A DNA stretch of 64,000 nucleotides from Rhynchonema sp. JSB1_4. Lineage: Eukaryota > Nematoda > Chromadorea > Monhysterida > Xyalidae. The position numbers and the translations under genes are program-made. Below, piece by piece: positions 56,101-64,000 of the stretch (positions within the stretch are counted from its first letter, which is position 1; each line of letters starts with the position of its first letter). The notes below the pieces were generated by a model. That model saw only the letters and a program-made list of their open reading frames with translations. It was not told where the DNA came from and did not search any database. The stretch covers positions 143,449 to 207,448 of the forward strand of contig JASAMV010001721.1 of assembly GCA_030248065.1 (NCBI GenBank). The letters are read 5' to 3'.

Positions 56101-59100
56101 AATTCACGGGAACAGAGAAGGTCCCCGATCGACCCATGCATTTTAACAGCCGGACGGTGCACCAGATCATCGTCAGTGCGATTTCAGGTATACCAACCTT
56201 GTGCGCGCCCGTTTCCCGCCTCCACACAACACCGAGCATTGAGTCCAGTCGGACCAGGCCGACCACGTGGCACAACTGTGCGCGTTGCATTGTTGCGAAT
56301 CGTCCATTGAACCAACACATTGACATGAAGCTGCAAACGGTCGAGAAATAAGTGCGAGTGTGCGACAAGCGACAATGCTTGCCCCCTCGTTCTGGTTACC
56401 GTGTCTCGGTAGAGTATCAAAGTTTTGGTGATCCACTCTTCGCGCGACGCAAACCGCTACCCAGTTTTGACAAACGTTAGAACTATCATGAAACGTCAAA
56501 GTACTACCAAATTGAATGTCAACCCACCAAGTGACGCATTCGCATGTTTACAATAGTCCAAATCGACCAGACACGGTCGTCGTCTATGCCGTGTCCCGTA
56601 GCCACATGGTTGTGTGCATGCCGCCCACTCTTCCCAGTCACCGGCTTGTGGACACAGATGTTGGTTGCAGGAACGTTTCTGGCTGCTATCACCTGAAATT
56701 AAGGTGATGTTTCTTTCGGAATACGGACACTAATGAGCGCGGGCTGGCTGATGTTTCAATAAAACTGCAATGACTGGCGAAACAGTAGAGTGATTACAAT
56801 CTGATACCGGTTTATTACACAGCAATGTGCTGTTTTTTGTGGCCCATTTCGTCCTTTTTTCACAGACCGACGGTGCACGAGGACATGAATGATAATCGTC
56901 AGAGATAATGCTCCAGCTAGCGGCCAACGTGGTCAAGTGACCCCAACAGGAACTGCTTTTGCTCTGTTGGAAATGACCAGCTCCTTGCAGCTCGCATTTC
57001 AGAAAGACGATTTTACTGGAGGTGAGAGTACACAAATTTGTCCTAAAGCGTCAACAACTCACCCGGACAGAGCACATACTGATTGCATACACGCGTGCGC
57101 GTCTGTTGCCCACCCCCGCAAGCTTGATCACAGTGGGACCACGGGGCCCAGGGGGACCATTGGGGACACGCTTGTTGATTGCATGACTGTGACTCAGTGG
57201 AGTCGCCGCTGCATCGACCCTGACCGCCATCACAGTGCCGCATGCGGGTTCGAATCCCGCTGGTGCCGCACGATGCACTGCACGTCGTCCATGCACCCCA
57301 TTGGTTCCAACCTGACAAATGAACTTGAGTAATTGTGCAGTCACGACACTTTATAGTGGAGTGGCCCTTCGCACGGTAAGACTCCCAGCGACACTTTGGT
57401 CCCCCAGCCGCCAATGGTCTATCACCCGTCACGTGTGAATGTGCCTTTTGTGACTTGAAATACAGCAACTCGATCATGTCATCATAAATGAGGATAAACT
57501 GCGCTGAGAACATTGAAACATTTAGTTTTTCGTTTATTAATTTCAAATTTCACCGACCAGGACAAGCCTGGTCGCTGCATCGACTCGTTTCAATCGCGTC
57601 ACCCGGGCATTGGCCAGTTGATGGACACGCACGATTTCGACGGGTGGTGCCGCCTGAATGTATATAACCAGCTGCTATATGTGAGTTAGCAAACTACTTA
57701 GGTTTCCTTTGTGGATCAGGCATCATTGATATCGTGGTGCTCTTCAAAGCCGGTCAATCCGAACGCTACCGGAAGAAGGTGGTGGCAAACTTGTTGGGGA
57801 GTCGAACGAATCTGTCTTGGTTTTGACATTGGGATACTCTTGGGATTTACCGAATTTTTTTTTTGATTTCGGTCATCGTAACAGTGCTGTGAATCAAGTT
57901 TCACGTCGGTTGAGATCAGAGCAGTGAAGAAAGATCACGTGATCGAGACGCAGGTCCGACCCGATCAATAAAGTGGTCTCAATTACATGTAGCCCAAAGA
58001 ATGCCTAATCCATCAAGGGACACCCACCTCCACACGACACCGAGCAGGGCGTCCATCCACTCCATGGCGACCATTCCGGACAGGCACTCAATTGTGTGGC
58101 ACATTGTCGTGTGTCGCGTTGTAGTTCAGATGCGTAGCCGGCATAGTTGCCTGTGGCTGAGTCCAGGGTGGTGCCCGACTGGGACTGCAATCGGCATGCG
58201 AATGCTAGTGTGGTAACTTGATATGCACTTTAGACTGGTATTGGTGTCGAATTTGGTGACCAGATCAGATTGGACAAGACGTGACGCTTTTTGGAATGCG
58301 AGTTTCGTTTCCGACCAGCGTGAAAGCTGTCCATAGGATATGCTGAGTATGACCAGCAACGCTGATCAAAATTTTGCAGCGAATAAATAGCAAACCCTCA
58401 ATTCAAAAGCCCGACCCAGACCGGTCTGCAATTCTCAAGTTTTATGACGACCCGTACTTATAGGTGCTTGATACACACAAGGTACATACATACAGTACCT
58501 TGGCCCTAGAAACCTAGCACTATAACGAAAAAAGCGTAAGAAATCAACAAATAAACCAGCACTGACAATACATCGTTTATGTCGTTGCTGAACAGCGTCA
58601 GCCCCATTAGACCCATGTGGAATACAGGATGCGGAACATTGTGACCAGGGCGACCATTGGGCACAACACGGCTGCGAATTGCATTCTGCACGCTCGCTGG
58701 CATCACCTTTGTGCAAATTGTTTAGTTTTTGTCACCATGGGCACTTAGCGACCAAAAATACCTGTCCTGCCAAATCATCTCGCTCCAACGAAGGGAAACC
58801 GAAATGCAAACCAACCAGGACATGCCCCGTACTGCGAGCACTTCCTTGTGCGCTCCTTTTGTCCCCCATCGCACAGTCGGCTGCATTGTGTCCAGTCGGA
58901 CCATTGTGACCATTGGGCGCAACTGGCCACATTGCACACGGACCGTTCATCGCGTGCACCCTCACAGCCGACGTAGGTCGAACACTGGCGGGATCGAAGG
59001 GTCTGACCCTGACCACATGAGGCTGTGCACGCGCTCCTGATTAGGTTATCTGATTTGAAGTAATATTTTCAGGATCGCAATGTGCAGTCTGTTATCTTTT

Positions 59101-60163
59101 GTGGAATACTGCAACTCCGCACTCTGATTAGTGCACAAAAAGAAGACATTGGTGGCTGAGGGACCAAAGTTTTCGAGCGGTGGTCCGTTTCTCCGCACAC
59201 GTAAATGTTGGCATTTTCAGCTTGCCAGATCATGTGCATGTTATACCCCACCCCTTTTTTATAGTGACTGTTCATTAGAACCAGAACCCCTCTGAATGTG
59301 ACCAATTAACTGGTGCCCGATAGATGCATGCACAATTCTGACGTCAAGCTGGCCGAAAAACAGTTGCTGAAAATGAAAATTAAAGCAAAGAAATGGGAAA
59401 AAGTACAAAACGCGCACCAAGTCGACCACGGATTCCAGTAGGGACACGGTCCTGCCTGACAATTCGTCTCGTCCGTTTTCGGCCCGACACAATTACCGAC
59501 ACGACATCGACGCGTGCGTTGTTGGTGACCTGGAAGTTACACATTGTTTTGTCGTAAATTGTACACACTGTGGTGAAAGACGTACATTGGTTATTGGGAA
59601 AAAACTTTTACATTGGTCAAAATTACTTCCTTCGTTGAATTTTGTATTCGTGCGGGTGTTCAAATTTGTTTTTAAACTATAGAACTATAGGATCGGACCA
59701 GATCAGGGCATGTCACGTCACTTTCTGAATTAGTGCTTTTTAAGTTCAAAATGTACTATACTATGAGTTGTGTCTTTGACTAGCGCAAAAGTTCTTCATC
59801 CCATTTTGTAACGTTTTCGAACCGGCAGGAAATGATGGAGATATGTATCCCAACCCCAAGGGTAACGTGAGAAAGACATACCCGATCCGGTCACGAAGTT
59901 TGATTCCACCCCGGGATCCTGTTTTGCATATTTTTGAAACATCAGATGGTTCATAGGAACTTTTCCCTCTATTCTTCTCTCTTCTTTGAAGTCAACCCAA
60001 AAAGGCCAACCTGCTCCACAAGTGGCAGCACAAGTTGACCAAGCCGACCATTGGTCCCACAAGGCAGCACCGACGTAGTGCTGATCGCTGATTGGCTGTG
60101 GTTTGAGCACTGGCTGGTGATTGGCTGGAGATGATTGCTGGTTGGATCGACGCAGATGTTGGA
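47110..60163 (-). CDS. Extracellular protein with 19 thrombospondin type 1 repeats, 21 exons, 5' end unresolved
   Basis: Exons (all -): 60163-60011, 59529-59418, 59036-58816, 58706-58557, 58150-58028, 57653-57558, 57311-57063, 56692-56528, 56330-56198, 55785-55718, 55645-55525, 55154-55020, 54688-54567, 52489-52344, 51985-51848, 51440-51286, 50952-50704, 50636-50471, 49585-49501, 49150-48923, 47342-47110. Every junction agrees in phase; about 1,081 residues are covered, ending in SCIVPGGFLSWLF and a stop. Each module has the W-x-x-W core (WSAWSDWTQC, WSPWSGWTPC) that receives C-mannose and a CSxxCG site for O-fucose. Several carry an extra C-x-C before the next module (SCQCEGD, NCQCEGT, SCLCEGN). 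Introns often cut at the CGxG turn. Proteins of this type sit in the extracellular matrix or on the surface (ADAMTS-like, papilin-like). No catalytic domain or signal peptide was found; the first exon seen starts in phase 1. Confidence 0.88.
47411..48010. mobile_element. Large foldback element, GGTGTAAAGG family, copy 3
   Basis: The left edge GGTGATATTTTTGAAACGG, GGTGTAAAGGTCAGTTGGG and related units return inverted at 47935-48010. Longer inner arms include GTTTCTAAACGAATGGTCAA and GTCAACTTTGACAGTCTGC with inverted partners near 47860-47910. At 600 bp it is the longest member. It lies in the last TSR intron. Confidence 0.75.
48386..48770. repeat. GGGGCCACAGGGCC / CCCCTCCCTTGGCC inverted element
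   Basis: GCGGATCTAGGGGGGCCACA at the left has a loose inverted partner, TGGCCAAAAGCTGGATCCG, at the right. Related pieces lie near 42508 and, for the right end, near 20215-20250 (CCCTTGACCAAATTCAGGATCC). Relationship is by short matches only. Confidence 0.4.
50153..50382. mobile_element. Foldback element, GGTGTAAAGG family, copy 4
   Basis: Almost the reverse complement of copy 1 at 7539-7766, sharing the asymmetric centre GAAACATTGCC-TGTTATTAACGTGGAA and the outer edge TTTCGAAA. It lies in a TSR intron. Confidence 0.75.
52540..52715 (+). repeat. GGGCCA tandem array, fragment
   Basis: About ten units around ACTTTTTGGGCCACGT occupy 170 bases. It corresponds to the tandem part of the element at 5640-6540 without most of the unique part. 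Confidence 0.6.
53186..53441. mobile_element. CTTGGTGATCGGATC MITE, representative copy
   Basis: ACTTGGTGATCGGATCGGAC at the left and GGTCCGATCCGATTACTAGG at the right are near-inverted ends; inside is TTTTACGCTGGTCGAAATG. Diverged copies: 19140-19385, about 49930-50135, 55225-55410, 57890-57985, 58235-58450 and 59685-59915. Most of these sit in TSR introns. Confidence 0.55.
53570..54360 (-). mobile_element. Transposon copy with GGGCCA tandem motif, copy 2 (inverted relative to 5640-6540)
   Basis: Reverse-complement match of the first copy over the unique part: CACATAATCGACGCTAGATC and GGTACTGTGGACGTGATCC near 54090-54140, AGTGGGCACCCATAAAAACC near 53625. A TGGCCCAAAAAGTAC array runs from 54175 to 54350. 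It lies in a TSR intron. Confidence 0.6.
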
Positions 60164-61937
60164 CTGAAATAAAAGCTCGTCTCAAAATGTAGGCAATGAC
60201 AAAACGGAATGTGGCTCGATGCATTCGCACTCGCACAGACGATGCCCTGATGCACCGCTGTCTGTCCGGGACGAACAGGACGAAGCGTCAAAAATTTACT
60301 GCTGATTTAGGCACAAGAAAGACAATTGCTGCTATCGGAATGTTTATGTCTCATCCAGTCTTTAAACATCAGGAACCTTGCTTTTTATATGGCACCTTCA
60401 TATAAAAGCAACACTTACATCTGTCAAACAGCTCTCTGCTGGAGCACATAGCGATCAACGTCAATCCAAAAATAATATTGTGGCACATTATTTTGATCAC
60501 TGTAAATCTTAGACTCTACTGTTGTGAATATGAATGGAAGAACTGCAAATAATCGCAAAAATCGTTCGTTTTCGTTCGCGCGTCTGAAAATAGACTGAAA
60601 CGCAAGAGTTTTTGTTCTGGGTATTTATAGGTCGGGTATGTTTTAACAAAAAATTAATGTAGGAAATAAAGTAACTAGTCACACTGTTTTGGTTATCAAA
60701 ACACAAAACACCAACATAAATAGTCACCTGGGGTCATGGTTTTTCATGGTGAAGCAAGCAGTGTGCAAAAGTTTACTTCGGCTGCCCACGTACGAGTGAT
60801 TCAACAAAACATTCCAGTAGGTATGCACAAGCTGGGTGTGCAGTGTATTAAAATTAAGGTATAGGAATTACGTAAATTACTTGCATACCTGCCCATGAAC
60901 ACAAAGTGGGCGTGTGGGTGGTGTTTGCGTTTTGAAGTGGTGCCCATCCAAACTTGTGGCTCGTGGAACATTTTCTGGCATCTGACTCGGACTGTTGTTG
61001 TGACGATAAAGTGACACGTGTTGCACATGCGCACTGCACGCGTGAACTTATTGCCATAGATTAATTGCAAACGCCACAAAAATATGTATCGCATTCGTTT
61101 AGTCATCAGACCGTTACCTTGTCTTTGTGACGTAGAATGCATGTGGGTGTGTGCACTGCACAGCGCGATAGACGCACGGAATTCGCGGATATTTCGAAAG
61201 CGAAATTGGAATTTTAGCATGTCGTATTCCCTTTCCATTGTCTTTGAGAAACTGCTCATGCACTCAATCTATACAATATTAGCAAGAATAAAGTAAAGTT
61301 ATCAAGCCAACATTTGATTTTTACCCGGGTACTTGTTTGAGTTGCCTTTCTATTGTCGGACAGAGCAAGCAAAAGTCAATTATGGTTTAAAAAGTGCAAT
61401 GTGATGTATGAAAAGAACCATCGTTCACGTTGTGTTCACGTCATTCCCAGCATTGTGTAATAAGTTTTTATTTTGGCAGCGTTTCAACTTGAACTAGATG
61501 GGTCGTTTGAATTGAACCCCATAACCACCGCAGTGCGCCCCATGAAACCACCACACCTACGCAACCGGGAAGACACGAAAGTTTGATTGTGAGTTTGAAT
61601 GTGTTTTGCCTTTTGTTGTGATTCTAGACTAATATTCTGTGCGCGAAGTACGGTTGACAATTTTTTTACCACGCCATTTTTGTGATGCCATGAAATGAAT
61701 GTCAAACATAATTCAATGTGCATTGTTCACATTATTCTTTAATTCATTCACACATGTTCGCACGTGCCATCTGAATTGCTGATGACGAGGGATGCATGAA
61801 CAATAATAAAATAATGTAAATGCAAATTAAAGCAATATTACATTTCAAATTACACGGTGTAAATGAGATTCATTGCTACTAGCTGTTATTTGAATAAAAA
61901 TACAATTCCCTGTTCCTTTCTTCAATGATTCGGTGGA
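60164..61937. other. Stretch between the TSR gene and the peptide-precursor gene
   Basis: The TSR first exon and promoter should lie here. A minus-strand frame at about 60895-61055 ends at a good donor (GCAG|GTATGC) in phase 1, which matches the phase needed by the 60163 exon; its residues include QCACATR and DARKCSTS, vaguely like the C-x-C linkers of the TSR gene. I count it only as a possible upstream exon. Confidence 0.3.
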
Positions 61938-62721
61938 CTATGCGTCTCGATACAGTTGTTCCAGATAGCTGCCGTGTGGGTGTAGTTGACGACGACCGCG
62001 CCAGAACCAGTTCCTGCAAGGATTGAATTGCACAACTGGGATCGTGGTACTTGCGTACAGGCTTGGGGTTATTCGTTTTCATGGAAAGTAGTCAAACAGG
62101 TTATTTCGTTGTTGTTAGGCGACCACCACACCCAGCTTGAAGGGGTTTATGAGGTTAAGAGAAAACCAGGTGAATTCGCACTGATGATGACCTGGTGCAC
62201 CGCCCGTCTGTGAAAGAAAATGTGCAAGCACACGTTGCACGGATCATTTCCAAAGGTACTACAGTTTGGCACCGATCGAGACTGCGTGACAAAAGCATGG
62301 TTACAACCACAAGTGACTCATACACTTTTCATGTTTCACATTAATACACTCACGCTGGCACGCCAGCACGTGTCATGATCTGTCGCTTGCCAATTGAGTG
62401 CACTGACATGCCATCGTGCACCGGGCGTTTGCCGATCCAATGCGTGATGGCGCCTTCTTGCATATTGCCTGTCATTGAATGTAATCGGGGTTTGTTAACT
62501 TTGAGGGCAATTACTGCCGTATAACACCATTATAACCCCCTCCCCAAATAGAGTTTCTTAGTGTGCTTTGTTTAGAAACTTTCTGATTACAGCTCCCAGG
62601 GGGCCTTGGGCAAAATGTTTGAGACATGATGCAAAACACAAGATTATGCAACACCTGGCTGTGCATCTGGGTCTGCAGCAACAACGCTCCCGAACAGCAC
62701 AAGCGCCACGAAGACGGCCAT
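61938..62721 (-). CDS. Small secreted precursor with three amidation/dibasic sites; probable neuropeptide gene
   Basis: Coding order 62721-62655, 62468-62354, 62013-61938, in phase, 85 residues, ATG to TAG. MAVFVALVLFGSVVAA is a clear signal peptide. The rest divides at three Gly-basic-basic sites: GNMQEGAITHWI-GKR, PVHDGMSVHSI-GKR,  QIMTRAGVPANWFWR-GRR, and a final QLHPHGSYLEQLYRDA. Known biology: prohormone convertases cut after KR/RR, and the exposed Gly becomes a C-terminal amide, so this predicts amidated peptides ending in HWI, HSI and WFWR. Gln directly after a cut could cyclise to pyroglutamate. No cysteines. The middle exon has a canonical GTGAGT donor; the exon 1 donor (GTGTTG) is weak. 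I recognise no known peptide family. Confidence 0.6.
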
Positions 62722-63569
62722 GTATCGTACAGGAAGCAACACTGAAATAATCCAGAAGAAATTGGTCATTTCATCATGTATGATTTTAGTCAAGATTCGG
62801 GAAATGAACCCATTCAATCAAGCTTCCACTTACTCTTTGACGCAGTTGCTGTAAATATGAAGCACAACTACCAATAAGCCCTAACCAAGCGTGATGTGAA
62901 ATGACAAGAAACAAATAAGGATGGATGAAAAAACGGGGGCACCGCGCAAAGATCGAGAATAAAAAGCAAATGCATGAGAATGAGGAAGTCTGCGCATAGT
63001 AAGGTACCGTAGTGGAGTACATTTTGAGGCAATAAATAAGCACTAGAGCACACATTTGGTGTTATCTGTGACCCAGCACGCACAAATAAAGCTCACGGAC
63101 TTCGAATTACTATGCGTAATAATCAGCTTGGCATCACACGTGATCCATTTACCATTTTTGAAGTGCTGGAATCTTACAGTACACTCCCTTTCAAAATCAG
63201 GGTGTTTGGAATCTCAGGTTTACGAGATGGTCCTGCCGGGTCGGTCCCACTAGAACCATTTTCAGTCTCTCGCGCATGCAGAATAAATGACAGGGGTCTT
63301 TGAATGACAAACCAACCTCACAAACGCCCGGTGCCCCATTCTGTGTGTCACAATGGCATGACGTGCATAAATTCAAGTGACACTGGCACATGGCGAACGG
63401 TGCGGTGCCTCTTGAGCTCCCGCGGCTCAAGAGTGGACGTCCACCAATGAAAGAGAACAAAACTGAAAATATGATGGACCAAACTTGTCTAAGTATAGTC
63501 CTGCCTCATGATAGATTTACGGCTGCTGACAAGCAAGAAGAGGAAAGTGTCCATGACGATGCCGGTCAG

Positions 63570-63620
63570 TTTGAGATTTTCAGGCGGTTTAAATCCCCTA
63601 AACCGCCAGAAAATCTCAAA
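63570..63620. repeat. Short hairpin
   Basis: TTTGAGATTTTCAGGCGGTT and its near-exact complement are separated by about seven bases. There is no adjacent terminator context, so it may be a transposon relic. Confidence 0.6.
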
Positions 63621-63860
63621 TTGGTCTGGATCCTGCTCGCCCGCTGGTCGGTATTGAACGCAGAAGTGAACAGACCAAATACTGATTACCTGCCAGACCG
63701 GCTGTTCGTGATTTGCGTGCTATGTTCGTGGGTTCTTGGTCCGTGGATCAATTTGGGGGCTTGTCGTGCATGATATCCCATAATTGCTAGTGCACTAGGA
63801 AAAAAGTGCCGGAGGCAGCGCCGTATACCTTGGTTGTGGTGACCACACTTTGTCACTCTG

Positions 63861-64000
63861 TTTCTGATGATATAATGGGTCAAAACAAGCACCTTGTCCT
63901 CTATGCAGTATTTCCGTCAGTTTCTGATGATATAATGGATCAAAACAAGCACCCTGGCCTCCATACACTTTTTTACACAGTTTCTGATGATACAATGGGT
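63861..64000. repeat. 60-bp tandem repeat running off the window edge
   Basis: TTTCTGATGATATAATGGG or a close variant starts at 63861, 63921 and 63981, exactly 60 bases apart, followed each time by CAAAACAAGCACC. The period is divisible by three and the minus-strand frame stays open, giving a 20-residue repeat with GACFDPLYHQK. Confidence 0.75.

Larger units (their letters stand above)
62722..64000. other. Right-hand flank of the window
   Basis: No accepted gene. A Cys-rich minus-strand frame near 63280-63375 (CQCHLNLCTSCHCDTQ) ends at a possible GTTGGT donor and might be an exon of a further gene. A perfect-looking hairpin lies at 63570-63620 and a 60-bp tandem repeat at the edge. Confidence 0.35.

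Noticed and set aside
57238..57254. GCGGGTTCGAATCCCGC, a perfect tRNA T-arm look-alike
   Set aside because: It lies inside a TSR exon in correct frame, and no acceptor, D or anticodon arm surrounds it. Coincidence of codons.
60801..61259. 152-codon minus-strand frame upstream of the TSR gene
   Set aside because: Composition is not protein-like across its length. Only the 60895-61055 part, in a different frame, has a usable donor, and even that lacks support.

Overview
The window is nuclear DNA of an invertebrate animal. Genes are split by spliceosomal introns of about 50 bp to 2.8 kb. No bacterial operon signals are visible, and introns and gene gaps are full of short inverted-repeat transposons. 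The gene set is metazoan: secreted phospholipase A2, 7TM receptor, cytosolic seryl-tRNA synthetase, LENG1, APCDD1, a globin with a myristoylation-type N-terminus, and a protein of thrombospondin type 1 repeats (TSRs). The receptor and the globin have a nematode flavour, but I cannot fix the phylum from sequence alone. I rebuilt exon chains by hand, using family conservation together with splice-site phase; within nearly all chains every exon length agrees with the phase on both sides.

Layout. 15-275 (+): last exon of an unrecognised gene. 1584-2784 (+): secreted PLA2, four exons, complete. 3449-7406 (-): seven-exon 7TM receptor, complete. 10462-16643 (+): six-exon proline/methionine-rich protein with one C-terminal membrane helix. 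17469-26692 (-): eleven-exon seryl-tRNA synthetase, complete and apparently intact. 27045-31000: an island of nested transposons, including a LINE remnant. 31686-34246 (+): two-exon LENG1 homologue. 35115-38368 (-): APCDD1 homologue lacking only its first exon. 38369-43689: no confident gene. 43690-46736 (+): globin. 47110-60163 (-): 21 exons carrying 19 TSRs, 5' end unresolved. 61938-62721 (-): small secreted precursor with three amidation/dibasic cleavage sites, a probable neuropeptide gene. The right edge runs into a 60-bp tandem repeat.

The genes do not form one pathway. There is a housekeeping pair (SerRS, LENG1) and several extracellular or membrane proteins (PLA2, 7TM receptor, APCDD1, TSR protein, peptide precursor). 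The strongest candidate for something undescribed is the peptide precursor. Next are the long TSR protein, the proline-rich tail-anchored protein, and a set of small transposons whose insertion sites can be read directly from target duplications or from intact sister copies.

Limits: no similarity search or splice predictor was run. First exons, micro-exons and UTRs are the least secure parts.
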